The notes beneath the pieces are model-generated. The model had not been told where the DNA came from and made no database searches. It was given only the letters and a program-made list of their open reading frames with translations. The position numbers were made by a program, and so were the translations under genes. From Geodermatophilus obscurus (GTDB taxonomy: Bacteria > Actinomycetota > Actinomycetes > Mycobacteriales > Geodermatophilaceae): DNA of 64,000 nucleotides. Below are positions 29,560-39,230 of the stretch, piece after piece; positions within the stretch are counted from its first letter, which is position 1, and every line of letters begins with the position of its first letter. The stretch is taken from positions 105,519-169,518 of the forward strand of contig NZ_FRDM01000009.1 in assembly GCF_900143215.1 (NCBI RefSeq), written 5' to 3'.

Positions 29560-29800
29560 AAGGACCCCGTCCTCCTCATCCCTCGCAGGCTCGGGACGGG
29601 GCCGGCGGCGGGACCCGGCAGGGGGCCGCCCGTCCTCCCGTGGGAGGACCCCTTGCCCCCCGCCACTCGTAAGCTCGCGCCAGGCCGCGTTGAGAGGCTC
29701 GCCGCAGGCCTCGTCCCGGGTCCCATCCTGAGCCTGCGAAGGGTGGGGAGGACGAGGTCCTCCCACGGTGAGGGGGACGGGTCCTGCTGCCTGCACGTGC
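29560..29800. repeat. Intergenic GC-hairpin repeat cluster (copies in both orientations)
   Basis: Two head-to-head elements: AGGACCCCGTCCTCC with CCTCGCAGGCTCG (about 29568-29600), and further right the complement form GAGCCTGCGAAGG with GAGGACGAGGTCCTCC (about 29729-29765). This is the largest cluster of a family found in many gaps to the right of this point. No reading frame in it looks coding. Confidence 0.6.
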
Positions 29801-29854
29801 GCCGTCGGGGCTCGGGGCGGTGCCCTGGACGGGGGCCGAGGAGAATGTGCCGGC

Positions 29855-30142
29855 ATGGAGCTCACCGTCACCGACGTTCCCGAAGCCGGCCGCTACGAGG
29901 CCCGGGCCCGCGACCGCGTGCTGGGCCAGGCCAACTACCAGCGGCGGGGCGACCAGGTGGTGTTCACCCACACCGAGGTCGACCCGGACACCGAGGGCAG
30001 CGGCGTGGGCAGCTCGCTGGTCCGCGGTGCCCTGGACGACGTCCGGGCGCACGGGCTGCGGGCGGTGCCGCGCTGCTCGTTCGTCCGCGCCTGGATCGAC
30101 CGGCACCCCGAGTACGCCGACCTGGTCGATCAACCGGCCTGA
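29855..30142 (+). CDS. Small GNAT-like N-acetyltransferase (YidJ/GTLF type)
   Basis: 95 residues: the short GNAT fold with VDPDTEGSGVGSSLVRGALDDVRAHGL as acetyl-CoA loop and VPRCSFVRAWIDRHPEYADLV at the end, characteristic of the yjdJ/Gtlf-type mini-acetyltransferases. Substrate unknown. ATG at 29855 with GAGGAG upstream. Flanked on both sides by the hairpin repeats. Confidence 0.85.
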   Translation: MELTVTDVPEAGRYEARARDRVLGQANYQRRGDQVVFTHTEVDPDTEGSGVGSSLVRGALDDVRAHGLRAVPRCSFVRAWIDRHPEYADLVDQPA

Positions 30143-30256
30143 GGGCGGCCCCGTCCAGGGTCCCGCCCCGAGTCGGCCCCGTCCAGCGGCTCGTCCCGAG
30201 CCTGCGAGGGATGAGGGGGACGGGGTGCTTGCACGGTGAGGAGGACGGGGTGCTTA
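30143..30256. repeat. Intergenic GC-hairpin repeat, two partial copies
   Basis: Contains CCCGAGCCTGCGAGGGATGAGGG and two copies of the downstream module GGACGGGGTGCTT separated by an ACGGTGAGGA linker. It fills the gap between the convergent acetyltransferase and VOC genes, where it could also terminate transcription. Confidence 0.6.
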
Positions 30257-30257
30257 C

Positions 30258-30767
30258 TCAGAGGACCTGGTGGCCGTACATCTCGCCGAGCGGGTCGGCG
30301 ATCAGTTCGATGCGGGCGCCGTCGGGGTCGCGGAAGTAGACCGAGACGCCGCTGTGCACCTCGTGCTCCACCCCTGCGTCGGTCAGTCGCCGCACCAGGT
30401 CCTGCCAGCGCTCGGGGTCGACGCTGATGGCCATGTGGTGCAACCCGCCGAGCACCTCGGCGTACGGGCCGACGTCCAGGCCGGGGAAGTCGAAGAAGGC
30501 CAGCAGGTTGCCGTGGCCGATGTCGAAGAAGAAGTGCGAGGAGCCCGGGTAGTCGCGGTTCTCGATCAGGTCGGTCAGCGGGAAGCCGAGCACGTCCTGG
30601 TAGAAGCGGACGGTCTGCTCGACGTCGCTGCTGATCAGCGCGGTGTGGTGCAGGCCGCGGGCGGTGGACGGCGGCCGCTCCCCGGCGGGCTTGAGGTGCG
30701 CCTCCCGGATGCGGGCGCGTTCCTGCTCGATGGCGGTCAGGTCGAGGTCGCTGGCGGTGTCGCTCAC
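30258..30767 (-). CDS. VOC-superfamily (glyoxalase/dioxygenase-like) protein
   Basis: 169 residues with two beta-alpha-beta-beta-beta modules. The first opens LHHTALISSDVEQTVRFYQDVLGF; the second has LHHMAISVDPERW and ends FRDPDGARIELI. His in LHHTA and Glu in RIELI are typical metal ligands. Possible roles include glyoxalase or resistance binding protein; not decidable. GTG at 30767 follows GAGGAGAGCCCCC. Confidence 0.82.
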   Translation of the reverse strand: MSDTASDLDLTAIEQERARIREAHLKPAGERPPSTARGLHHTALISSDVEQTVRFYQDVLGFPLTDLIENRDYPGSSHFFFDIGHGNLLAFFDFPGLDVGPYAEVLGGLHHMAISVDPERWQDLVRRLTDAGVEHEVHSGVSVYFRDPDGARIELIADPLGEMYGHQVL

Positions 30768-30870
30768 GGGGGCTCTCCTCGGGGTCGGACGACGGTCGGG
30801 ACAACCGCTGCGACCAGGATCTCGTTCCCTCGACGGGTTCCCGTTCCCCGTCGGTGCGAGGCTGGTGGCC

Positions 30871-31740
30871 ATGCGTGTCCTCCTCGCCGGGTGGTTCAGC
30901 TTCGACGAGGTGATCGCCACCGTCGGCGACGAGCTCGGCGCCGACGTGGTGGCCGGCTGGCTCACCGACCTGGGCATCGACCACGACGTCGCCTGGGCGC
31001 CGTACCCGGAGCGCGGCGTGGACTGGCGGGACGTCGACCCGGCCGACCACACCCACCTGGTGTTCGTCAGCGGCCCGCTGACCGACCGGCCGCTGCTGCG
31101 CGAGCTCACCGGGGCCTTCACCGGGGTGCAGCGCTGGGGGGTCAACGTGTCGGTGGTGGAGGAGTCCGCACGGACCCTGTTCGACCGGGTGTGGGAGCGC
31201 GACGCCGCCGGCCTGGCCCGGCCCGACCTCGCCGTCGAGGGCCCGGAGCCGGAGGTGCCGGTGCTCGCGGTGGCGTTCACGCCGGTGCAGGGTGAGTACG
31301 GCGAGCGCAGCCAGGCCGAGCGGGTCCGCGGCGCGATCGCGGAGTGGCTGGCCGACCGGGCGCTGCCCTGGTTCGAGCTGGACATGGACCTCTTCGAGAA
31401 GCCGCACGCCCGCCGTCCGGCCCAGGTGGAGGCGCTGGTCCGGCGCGCCGACGTCGTGGTGAGCATGCGGCTGCACGCGCTGGTGCTCGGTCTCGAGCAC
31501 GGCCGGCCGGTCGTCGCCTGCGACCCGATCAGCGGAGGCGCCAAGGTGACCGGCCAGGCCACCGCGCTGGACTGGCCGCTCGTCGTCCCGGCCGAGGAGC
31601 TCACCGCCGAGGTCCTCGACGCCGCGCTGCAGCGCTGCCCGTCGGGTGCGCTCGCCGAGCAGGTGCGCGCGGCGGGGGAGCGGGGCCGGGCCGGCAACGC
31701 CCGGGCGCGCGCCTGGTTCGAGGAGCAGCTGGCCAGTTGA
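30871..31740 (+). CDS. Polysaccharide pyruvyl transferase-domain protein
   Basis: 289 residues. The best-preserved block is ADVVVSMRLHALVLGLEHGRPVVACDP, the nucleotide-sugar-side motif of the pyruvyl transferase/CsaB family, which adds ketal-pyruvate to glycans. The N-terminal half (MRVLLAGWFSFDEVIATVGDELG) is a Rossmann-like start. No glycan operon surrounds it, so the target is unclear. Followed after 30 bp by map. Confidence 0.75.
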   Translation: MRVLLAGWFSFDEVIATVGDELGADVVAGWLTDLGIDHDVAWAPYPERGVDWRDVDPADHTHLVFVSGPLTDRPLLRELTGAFTGVQRWGVNVSVVEESARTLFDRVWERDAAGLARPDLAVEGPEPEVPVLAVAFTPVQGEYGERSQAERVRGAIAEWLADRALPWFELDMDLFEKPHARRPAQVEALVRRADVVVSMRLHALVLGLEHGRPVVACDPISGGAKVTGQATALDWPLVVPAEELTAEVLDAALQRCPSGALAEQVRAAGERGRAGNARARAWFEEQLAS

Positions 31741-31770
31741 GCCCCCGATCTCGCCACCCGAGGAGGACCG

Positions 31771-32541
31771 TTGATCGAGCTGCGCACGCCAGGTGAGCTG
31801 GACGCCATGCGCGCCGCCGGAGCGGTCGTGGCCGACATGCTGGCCGCCGTCCGCGCCGCCGCGGCACCGGGCGTCCGGCTGACCCAGCTGGACGAGGTGG
31901 CCCGGGCCGTCCTGGCCGGTGCCGGCGCCACCTCGCCGTTCCTCGGCTACGCGCCGCTGGCCACCACGCCGCCGTTCCCCGGTGTCGTCTGCCTGTCGGT
32001 CAACGACGTCGCGCTGCACGGTGTCCCGACCCCGCAGGAGCTCGAGGACGGCGACCTGCTCAGCGTCGACGCCGGGGCCATCCTCGACGGCTGGGTGGGC
32101 GATGCCGCGATCACCTTCCCGGTGGGCACGCCCCGGCCAGACGACCTGGAGCTGGTCACCACCACCGAGCGCGCGCTGGCGGCCGGGATCGCCTCGGCCG
32201 TCGTGGGCAACCGCGTCGGTGACATCTCCGCGGCGATCGGTGCGGTGGGCCGCGCCGGGGGCTGCGGGATCAACACCGACCAGGGCGGCCACGGCGTGGG
32301 CCGCTCGATGCACGAGCCGCCGTCCGTCCCGAACGAGGGCCGCCCCGGCCGCGGGCTGCCGCTGCGCCCCGGCCTGGTGATCGCGATCGAGCCCTGGTTC
32401 CTCGCCGGGGGCAGCGACGACTACCGGGTCGCCGCCGACGGCTGGACGCTCTACAGCGCCGACGGCAGCCGCGCGGCGCACGTGGAGCACACCGTGGCGG
32501 TCACCGAGGACGGCCCCCGGATCCTCACCGCCCCGCGCTGA
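31771..32541 (+). CDS. map: Methionine aminopeptidase, type I
   Basis: 256 residues, the usual type I length. Metal ligands are visible: the two Asp in SVDAGA and VGDAAITF, His in GHGVG, Glu in IEPW and Glu in VEHTVAVT. It removes the initiator Met from nascent proteins. The start is TTG at 31771 with a strong GAGGAGGA site. It lacks the N-terminal SH3-binding extension of some actinobacterial paralogues, so a second map elsewhere is likely (inference). Confidence 0.92.
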   Translation: MIELRTPGELDAMRAAGAVVADMLAAVRAAAAPGVRLTQLDEVARAVLAGAGATSPFLGYAPLATTPPFPGVVCLSVNDVALHGVPTPQELEDGDLLSVDAGAILDGWVGDAAITFPVGTPRPDDLELVTTTERALAAGIASAVVGNRVGDISAAIGAVGRAGGCGINTDQGGHGVGRSMHEPPSVPNEGRPGRGLPLRPGLVIAIEPWFLAGGSDDYRVAADGWTLYSADGSRAAHVEHTVAVTEDGPRILTAPR

Positions 32542-32542
32542 G

Positions 32543-32604
32543 AAGGACCCCCTTGCCCCCACCGCTCGCAGGCTCGCGGTGGGACCCTGCAAGGGGGCCA
32601 CCGC
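32543..32604. repeat. Intergenic hairpin repeat, cleanest copy
   Basis: A nested stem: outer CCCCCTTGC/GCAAGGGGG, inner CCACCGC/GCGGTGG, and apical loop TCGCAGGCTC. It lies between the convergent map and metB genes and is the simplest example from which to define the family. Confidence 0.65.
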
Positions 32605-32629
32605 GCGGCCACTGACATGTGAGACCCGT

Positions 32630-33787
32630 TCAGGCGAGGGACTGGTCCAGGTCGGCGATGAGGTCCTCGACGTCCTCGATGCCGACCGAGAGCCGCACCA
32701 GGTCGGCCGGTACCTCCAGCGGGGACCCGGCGGCGCTGGCGTGTGTCATCCGCGCCGGGTGCTCGATCAGCGACTCCACCCCGCCCAGCGACTCCGCCAG
32801 GGTGAACACCTGCGCCCGCTCGCACACCTGCAGCGCGGCGTCCTCCCCACCGGCGAGCCGGAACGAGAGCATCCCGCCGAACCCGGACATCTGCTTCGCG
32901 GCGATCTCGTGCCGGGGGTGGTCGGGCAGGCCCGGGTAGCGCACCGAGGCGACGGCCGGGTGGCCGAGGAGGAACTCCGCCACCCGGGCGGCGTTGTCCT
33001 GATGCCGGTCCATCCGGACGCCGAGGGTCTTGATGCCGCGCAGCACCAGCCAGTCGGCCAGCGGGCCGGAGACGGCGCCCATCGCGTTCTGGGAGAAGGC
33101 CAGCTGCTCGGCCAGCTCGGCGTCGTCCCCGACCACCAGCGCGCCGCCGACGACGTCGGAGTGCCCACCGAGGTACTTCGTCGTCGAGTGGACGACGACG
33201 TCGGCGCCGAGGGTCAGCGGCTGCTGCAGGTAGGGCGAGGCGAAGGTGTTGTCGACGACGAGCAGCGCCCCGGCGTCGTGCGCGACCTCGGCGGTCAGCG
33301 CGATGTCGGCGATGTTGAGCAGCGGGTTGGTCGGCGTCTCGCACCAGACGACCCGCGTGCTCGGCCGGATCGCCGCCCGCAGCGCGTCGGGGTCGTTGAG
33401 GTCGGCCGGCGTGTGCTCGACACCCCAGCGGGAGGCCACCTTCGAGATGAGCCGGAACGTCCCGCCGTAGGCGTCGCCTCCGAGGACGACGTGGCTGCCC
33501 GGCTCGCAGACCGTCCGCAGCAGGGTGTCCTCGGCGGCCAGGCCGGAGGCGAACGCCAGCCCGGTGCGGCCCTGCTCGAGGGCGGCCAGCGCCTCCTGCA
33601 GCGCCGTCCGGGTGGGGTTGGCGCTGCGCGCGTACTCGTAGCCGCCGCGCAGCCCGCCGACGCCGTCCTGCTTGAAGGTGGTCGCCAGGTGCAGCGGGAC
33701 GACGACGTCGCCGGTCGCCGGGTCCGCGTCCTGCCCGGCGTGGATGGCGCGCGTGTTGAAACCGGGGAGCCCCGGGGTCCTGTCCAT
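32630..33787 (-). CDS. metB: Cystathionine gamma-synthase/lyase (PLP, Cys/Met metabolism family)
   Basis: 385 residues. PLP lysine K204 in HSTTKYLGGHSD, plus YEYARSANPTR and SGLAAEDTLL. The family either makes cystathionine from an activated homoserine and Cys or cleaves it. Beside a cystathionine beta-synthase gene, a gamma-lyase role in reverse transsulfuration is at least as likely as synthesis. ATG at 33787, 77 bp after the cbs stop in the same direction. Sequence alone does not settle synthase versus lyase. Confidence 0.9.
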   Translation of the reverse strand: MDRTPGLPGFNTRAIHAGQDADPATGDVVVPLHLATTFKQDGVGGLRGGYEYARSANPTRTALQEALAALEQGRTGLAFASGLAAEDTLLRTVCEPGSHVVLGGDAYGGTFRLISKVASRWGVEHTPADLNDPDALRAAIRPSTRVVWCETPTNPLLNIADIALTAEVAHDAGALLVVDNTFASPYLQQPLTLGADVVVHSTTKYLGGHSDVVGGALVVGDDAELAEQLAFSQNAMGAVSGPLADWLVLRGIKTLGVRMDRHQDNAARVAEFLLGHPAVASVRYPGLPDHPRHEIAAKQMSGFGGMLSFRLAGGEDAALQVCERAQVFTLAESLGGVESLIEHPARMTHASAAGSPLEVPADLVRLSVGIEDVEDLIADLDQSLA

Positions 33788-33864
33788 GGCTCGACTCCGC
33801 CCTCGGTCCGCTCCTCGCTCGCTGGCGCTCGCTGCGGTGCTCGCTCGGGCGTCGTCTTCGCGGC

Positions 33865-35274
33865 TCATGCCTCGACGGTAGAAGCCAGCCCGGCAGATGA
33901 CATGCCGGCCAGGTGCCCGAGCACGTCCTGCCGGGTGACGACGCCGGCCGGCTTGCCCTCCTCGTGCACCAGCAGCGCGTCCGCCGTCCCCAGGGCCGCG
34001 ACCGCGGCGCTGACCGGCTCGCCCGAGCCGATGATCGGCAGCGGCGGGGACATGTGCCGCTCCACCCGGTCGGAGAGGTTGGCCCGCCCCGCGAAAAGCG
34101 CGTCGAGCAGTGCCTTCTCCTCGACCGACCCGACGACCTCCCCGGCGGTCACCGGGGGCTCGGCGCGCACCACCGGCAGCTGGCTGACGCCGTACTCGCG
34201 GAGGATGTCGATGGCGTCCCGCACGGTCTCGTTCGGGTGGGTGTGCACCAGCTCCGGCGTCGCCCCGCCCTTGCCCGCGAGCAGCTCGCCGACGGTGCCC
34301 TGCGTGGCCTGCTCCAGGAAGCCGTAGTCGGCCATCCAGTCGTCGTTGAAGATCTTGCCGAGGTAGCCGCGGCCGCCGTCGGGCAGCAGCACCACCACGA
34401 CGTCGTCCCGGGTCAGCCGCTCGGCGGCGCGCAGCGCGCCGGCGACGGCCATGCCGCACGACCCGCCGACCAGCAACCCCTCCTCGCGGGCCAGCCGCCG
34501 GGTCATCGCGAAGGAGTCCCCGTCGCTGACGGCGACGATCTCGTCGGCGATCGAGCGGTCGTAGGCGTCGGGCCAGAAGTCCTCGCCCACGCCCTCGACC
34601 AGGTAGGGGCGTCCGGTGCCACCGGAGTAGACCGAGCCCTCCGGATCGACGCCGACCACCCGGACCCGCCCGCCGGAGGCCTCCCTGAGGTAGCGGCCGG
34701 TGCCGCTGATCGTGCCGCCGGTGCCGACGCCGGTGACGAAGCAGGTGACCCTCCCGTCGGTCTGCTCCCAGATCTCCGGGCCGGTGCTCTCGTAGTGCGA
34801 CTGCGGGTTGGCCGGGTTGGCGTACTGGTCGGGCTTCCACCCACCGGGGATCTCGCGGGCCAGCCGGTCGGAGACCGAGTAGTAGGAGCGCGGGTCGGCC
34901 GGGTCGACGGCGGTCGGGCAGACGTGCACCTCGGCGCCGTAGGCCTTGAGCACGTCGATCTTCTCCTTGCCCACCTTGTCGGGGCAGACGAAGACGCAGC
35001 GGTAGCCGCGCTGCTGCGCGACCAGGGCCAGCCCGATGCCGGTGTTGCCGCTGGTCGGCTCCACGATGGTGCCACCGGGCCGCAGCGCGCCGCTGGCCTC
35101 GGCGGCGTCGACCATCCGCACGGCGATGCGGTCCTTCACCGAGCCGCCGGGGTTGAGGTACTCGACCTTGGCCAGCACCAGCGGCGCGTCCGGCCCGAGG
35201 TCTCGGGTGACCGACGTCAGCCGGACCAGCGGGGTGTTCCCCACCAGCTCGATGACGTTCTCGACGTACTGCAC
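33865..35274 (-). CDS. cbs: Cystathionine beta-synthase with C-terminal CBS-domain pair
   Basis: 469 residues. N-terminal PLP fold with Lys47 (NPGGSVKDRIA), phosphate loop TSGNTGIGLA and GVGTGGTISGTGRY. From about residue 340 two CBS motifs follow (VRDAIDILREYGVSQLPVV and ALLVHEEGKPAGVVTRQDV). It condenses serine and homocysteine to cystathionine. No heme-binding N-terminal extension is present, as expected for bacteria. GTG at 35274 follows GAGGAGG. Forms a unit with metB downstream. Confidence 0.92.
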   Translation of the reverse strand: MQYVENVIELVGNTPLVRLTSVTRDLGPDAPLVLAKVEYLNPGGSVKDRIAVRMVDAAEASGALRPGGTIVEPTSGNTGIGLALVAQQRGYRCVFVCPDKVGKEKIDVLKAYGAEVHVCPTAVDPADPRSYYSVSDRLAREIPGGWKPDQYANPANPQSHYESTGPEIWEQTDGRVTCFVTGVGTGGTISGTGRYLREASGGRVRVVGVDPEGSVYSGGTGRPYLVEGVGEDFWPDAYDRSIADEIVAVSDGDSFAMTRRLAREEGLLVGGSCGMAVAGALRAAERLTRDDVVVVLLPDGGRGYLGKIFNDDWMADYGFLEQATQGTVGELLAGKGGATPELVHTHPNETVRDAIDILREYGVSQLPVVRAEPPVTAGEVVGSVEEKALLDALFAGRANLSDRVERHMSPPLPIIGSGEPVSAAVAALGTADALLVHEEGKPAGVVTRQDVLGHLAGMSSAGLASTVEA

Positions 35275-35387
35275 GACACGCCCTCCTCGGCGGCCGGCAG
35301 CACGCCGGCCCGTCGCCGTCCATCCCACCAGACGGGACCGGCACACGCCGGGTGTCGCGGATGCGGGTGCCGGGCACCGGACCGGGC

Positions 35388-36167
35388 ATGACCGAAAGCT
35401 TCCCCACCGTGCCGCTCGACGGCGCCCCCGGCATGCCGCTGCTCGGGTTCGGGACCTGGCAGATGACCGGGCCCACCTGCTACGACGCCGTCCGCACCGC
35501 CCTGGACACCGGCTACCGGCACCTCGACACCGCGGCGATCTACCGCAACGAGTCCGAGGTCGGGCGGGCGCTGCGCGACTCCGGCGTCGACCGGGACGAG
35601 GTCTTCCTGACGACCAAGCTGCCGCCGCCGCGGGCAGACCAGGCCGACCAGGTGCTGGCGGGGTCCCTCGACGCGCTCGGCGTCGACGCGGTCGACCTGT
35701 GGCTCGTCCACTGGCCGCCCGGCGGTGCTCGGCCGGACGTGTGGGAGCGCTTCGTCGCCGCCCGTGAGGCCGGCCGCGCGCGGGCGATCGGGGTCAGCAA
35801 CTACTCGCTCGAGCAGATGGACGAGCTGACCGAGGCGACCGGCGTGACGCCGCAGGTGAACCAGGTCAGCTGGGCGCCGTCGCGGTACGACCCGGCCGTC
35901 GAGGCCGGGCACCGGGACCGCGACGTCGTCCTGGAGGGCTACAGCCCGTTCAAGAACACCGACCTCGGCGACCCGGTGCTGCGCGAGGTCGCCGACGCGC
36001 ACGGCGTCACCCCGGCGCAGGTGGTGCTGCGCTGGCACGTGGAGCACGGCGTCGTCGTCATCCCCAAGTCGGCCACCCCGGAGCGGATCCGGACCAACCT
36101 GGCGATCGGCGGGTTCTCGCTCAGCGACGACGAGGTCGCCCGCATCGACGGGCTGGCGCAGAGGTGA
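35388..36167 (+). CDS. Aldo/keto reductase (AKR5-like)
   Basis: 259 residues, (beta/alpha)8 barrel. GYRHLDTAAIYRNESEVGRAL contains catalytic Asp and Tyr; Lys in FLTTKLPP and His in WLVHWPP complete the tetrad. IPKSATPERIRTNL binds NADPH. The length fits 2,5-diketo-gluconate-reductase-like AKR5 enzymes. Divergent from cbs; its stop overlaps the following P450 start (GTGA). Confidence 0.88.
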   Translation: MTESFPTVPLDGAPGMPLLGFGTWQMTGPTCYDAVRTALDTGYRHLDTAAIYRNESEVGRALRDSGVDRDEVFLTTKLPPPRADQADQVLAGSLDALGVDAVDLWLVHWPPGGARPDVWERFVAAREAGRARAIGVSNYSLEQMDELTEATGVTPQVNQVSWAPSRYDPAVEAGHRDRDVVLEGYSPFKNTDLGDPVLREVADAHGVTPAQVVLRWHVEHGVVVIPKSATPERIRTNLAIGGFSLSDDEVARIDGLAQR

Positions 36168-37384
36168 GCACCGCCGACGCGTCGGTCTTCGAGGGCTCCT
36201 TCTGGCGCGACCCCTATCCCGCCTACGAGCGGCTGCGCGCCCAGGCTCCGGTGCGCGAGGTGGCGCTGCCCCGGGGCGGCACCACGTGGTTGGTCACCCG
36301 GTACGACGACGTGCGCTCCGCCTTCACCGACCCCCGCCTGGTCAAGGACCACCGCGCGACCCTGCCGCCGGAGGTCCGCGAGCAGGCCCCGCGGCTGCCG
36401 GGCCCCTTCGGCTCGATGATGATCCTGCTCGACCCGCCGGACCACACGCGGCTGCGCCGGCTGGTCTCCCGGGCCTTCACCGCGCGGCGCACCGCCGAGC
36501 TGCGTCCCCGCATCGAGGCGCTGGCCGCGGGCCTGCTCGACGCGGTGCCCGCGACCGAGCCGGTCGACCTGCTGGCGACCTACGCGGTGCCGCTGCCCAT
36601 GGCCGTCATCTGCGAGCTGCTCGGGGTGCCCGACACCGACCGCGACGCCTTCGGCACCTGGTCGCGCGCGCTGGTCGACGACCACGACGACGTCGACGAG
36701 CAGCAGGCCACCGCGGGGCTGGCCGAGTACCTGCACGCCCTCGTCGAGACCAAGCGGCGCGCCCCGGACGGCGCCCTGCTCTCGGCGCTGGTCGAGGTCT
36801 CCGAGGCCGGTGACCAGCTCAGCACCGAGGAGGTCGTCGCGATGGGCGTGCTGCTGCTCATCGCCGGCCACGAGACCACGGCCAACCTCATCGGCAACGC
36901 GGTGCTGGGCGTGGCCACCGGCGCCGCGCTGCGCGAGCACCTGCTCGCGGACCCGCAGCGGATCCCCGCGGCGGTCGAGGAGTTCCTGCGCTGGGACGGC
37001 CCCGTGCACAACGCCCCGCTGCGCTTCGCCGCCGAGGACGTCGAGTACTCGGGGACCACCATCCCCGCGGGGTCGGTGGTCACGCTCTCCGTCGGCGCGG
37101 CCAACCGCGACCCGGGACGCTTCGACCGGCCCGAGCTGCTCGACCCCGACCGGGACACCGGCGGGCACCTGGCCTTCGGCCACGGGCTGCACTACTGCCT
37201 GGGTGCACCCCTGGCGCGTCTCGAGGGGGAGGTGGCCCTGCGGTCGCTGCTCGACCGGTTCCCCGACCTGCGCCTGGCCGTGCCCCCGGAGGAGCTGCGT
37301 CACCGGCGCAGCGTCCTCGTCCACGCCCTGGAACAGCTGCCGGTGGTCCTGCGGCCACCGGCCGCGGGGAGCGCCTCCGCGTAG
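36164..37384 (+). CDS. Cytochrome P450
   Basis: 406 residues. I-helix [19 protein letters not shown] region [16 protein letters not shown], heme loop [18 protein letters not shown] with axial Cys345. Resembles CYP107-like bacterial hydroxylases; substrate unknown. No ferredoxin gene adjoins, so electrons must come from elsewhere. GTG start inside the aldo/keto reductase stop codon makes the two co-translated. Confidence 0.92.
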   Translation: MSTADASVFEGSFWRDPYPAYERLRAQAPVREVALPRGGTTWLVTRYDDVRSAFTDPRLVKDHRATLPPEVREQAPRLPGPFGSMMILLDPPDHTRLRRLVSRAFTARRTAELRPRIEALAAGLLDAVPATEPVDLLATYAVPLPMAVICELLGVPDTDRDAFGTWSRALVDDHDDVDEQQATAGLAEYLHALVETKRRAPDGALLSALVEVSEAGDQLSTEEVVAMGVLLLIAGHETTANLIGNAVLGVATGAALREHLLADPQRIPAAVEEFLRWDGPVHNAPLRFAAEDVEYSGTTIPAGSVVTLSVGAANRDPGRFDRPELLDPDRDTGGHLAFGHGLHYCLGAPLARLEGEVALRSLLDRFPDLRLAVPPEELRHRRSVLVHALEQLPVVLRPPAAGSASA

Positions 37385-37428
37385 CCGGCCGGTGGCGGGC
37401 CCGGGCGGGACGGGACGAGGATGCCGGG

Positions 37429-38445
37429 GTGACCTCTCCCTCTCCTGTCGGTACCCGCACGCTCGGCCGCGACGGTCTGGTCGTCTCCGCCCTGGGCCTC
37501 GGCTGCATGGGCATGAGCCAGATGTACGGCGCGGCCGATCGCGGCGAGTCGATCGCGACCGTGCACCGTGCGCTCGACCTCGGCGTCACCTTCCTCGACA
37601 CCTCCGACGTCTACGGCGACGGGCACAACGAGGAGCTGGTCGGCGAGGCGATCGCCGGACGGCGCGACGAGGTCCAGCTGGCCACGAAGTTCTCGCTGTC
37701 GCGCAACGACCGCGGGGGCATGGACATCGACGGCCGCCCGGAGAACGTACGCGCCCGCGCCGAGGCCAGCCTGCGCCGGCTCCGGGTCGACGTGATCGAC
37801 CTCTACTACCAGCACCGGGTCGACCCGAAGGTGCCGATCGAGGACACCGTCGGCGCGATGGCCGGGCTCGTGCAGCAGGGCAAGGTCCGCCACCTCGGGC
37901 TGTCGGAGGCCTCGGCCACCTCGATCCGCCGCGCCGTCGCGGTCCACCCGATCGCCGCACTGCAGAGCGAGTGGTCGCTGTGGACCCGCGACCTGGAGGG
38001 TGAGGTCCTCGGCGTCGCCCGCGAGCACGGCATCGGCATCGTGCCGTTCAGCCCGCTGGGCCGCGGCTTCCTCACCGGCGCGATCCGCAGCCAGGAGGAC
38101 TTCGCCGAGGACGACTGGCGCCGCGGCCACCCGCGCTTCACCGGCGAGGCGTTCGCGGCCAACCTGCGGCTGGTCGACGCCGTCCGGGCGATGGCCGAGG
38201 AGAGGGGCTGCACGCCCGGCCAGCTCGCGCTGGCCTGGGTCCTCGCCCAGGGGGACGACGTGGTGCCGATCCCCGGCACCAAGCGGCGCCGCTACCTCGA
38301 GGAGAACGTCGCCGCCGCCGCCGTCGAGCTCTCGGCCGACGACCTCGCGCGGCTGGGCGAGATCGCGCCGCCCGGGGTCGCGCAGGGCGGCCGGTACGTC
38401 GACTCCTCCTACGCCTACGGCGACAGCCCGGAGCGCGTGGCGTGA
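37429..38445 (+). CDS. Aldo/keto reductase (AKR13/YakC-like)
   Basis: 338 residues. [13 protein letters not shown] and [21 protein letters not shown] carry the catalytic Asp and Tyr; Lys in LATKFSLSR, His in [23 protein letters not shown] is the cofactor end. It is the long barrel type reducing aldehydes with NADPH. First of a chain with GTGA overlaps running through the hydrolase and the XdhC-like gene. Confidence 0.9.
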   Translation: MTSPSPVGTRTLGRDGLVVSALGLGCMGMSQMYGAADRGESIATVHRALDLGVTFLDTSDVYGDGHNEELVGEAIAGRRDEVQLATKFSLSRNDRGGMDIDGRPENVRARAEASLRRLRVDVIDLYYQHRVDPKVPIEDTVGAMAGLVQQGKVRHLGLSEASATSIRRAVAVHPIAALQSEWSLWTRDLEGEVLGVAREHGIGIVPFSPLGRGFLTGAIRSQEDFAEDDWRRGHPRFTGEAFAANLRLVDAVRAMAEERGCTPGQLALAWVLAQGDDVVPIPGTKRRRYLEENVAAAAVELSADDLARLGEIAPPGVAQGGRYVDSSYAYGDSPERVA

Positions 38446-39230
38446 CCGTGCCGGCGACGAGGCTGCGGGTGCCCGGGGCCGACGGCGTCGAGGTCGCCGT
38501 GCACCGGTGGGGGGCCCCCGGTGACCTGCCGCCGGTGTACCTCCAGCACGGCTTCGTCGCGGACACCCGGCTCAACTGGGTCGGCACCGGGACCGTCGGC
38601 GTCCTGCTGTCGGCCGGGCGGGAGGTCGTCGGCGTCGACGCCCGTGGGCACGGGCGCTCGGACAAGCCGCACCACCCGGCCGCCTACGGGGAGCTCCGGA
38701 TGGCCGACGACCTGCGCCGGGTGGCCGACGCACTCGGCCACGACTCCTTCGACCTGGCCGGCTACTCGATGGGTGCGACGGTCGCGATGCTGACCGCGGC
38801 CACCGACCGGAGGGTGCGCCGGCTGGTGGTCGGTGGTGCCGGCGCCGCGTTCGTCGAGGCCGGGAGTGCCGAGCGCCACGCCGCCCTGATGGCCCGGCTG
38901 GCCGCCGCGCTGGAGGCGGCCGACGTCGCCGAGGTGCGCGATCCGGTCACCGTCGACTTCCGCCGGATGGCCGACGCCCTCGCCGCCGACCGGCACGCCC
39001 TGGCCGCGCACGCCCGTGCGGTGCACACCCGGGAGGTGGACCTGGCCGCGATCACCGCGCCCACGCTCGTCCTCTCCGGCGACGCCGATCCGCTGGCGGC
39101 CCACCCCGAGGCGCTCGCTGCGGCCATCCCCGGTGCCCGGGTGTCCGTCGTCCCCGGCGACCACTCGACCACGCTCCGGACGCCGGCCTTCGCCGCGGCG
39201 CTGGTCGACTTCCTCGGAGAGGCGTCGTGA
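38442..39230 (+). CDS. Alpha/beta hydrolase
   Basis: 262 residues. Nucleophile elbow GYSMGA with Ser109, oxyanion region [15 protein letters not shown], and the late His in GDHSTTL; the acid is probably Asp in SGDADPL. Substrate not recognisable. Start GTG overlaps the upstream stop, and its stop overlaps the next start. Confidence 0.88.
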   Translation: MTVPATRLRVPGADGVEVAVHRWGAPGDLPPVYLQHGFVADTRLNWVGTGTVGVLLSAGREVVGVDARGHGRSDKPHHPAAYGELRMADDLRRVADALGHDSFDLAGYSMGATVAMLTAATDRRVRRLVVGGAGAAFVEAGSAERHAALMARLAAALEAADVAEVRDPVTVDFRRMADALAADRHALAAHARAVHTREVDLAAITAPTLVLSGDADPLAAHPEALAAAIPGARVSVVPGDHSTTLRTPAFAAALVDFLGEAS

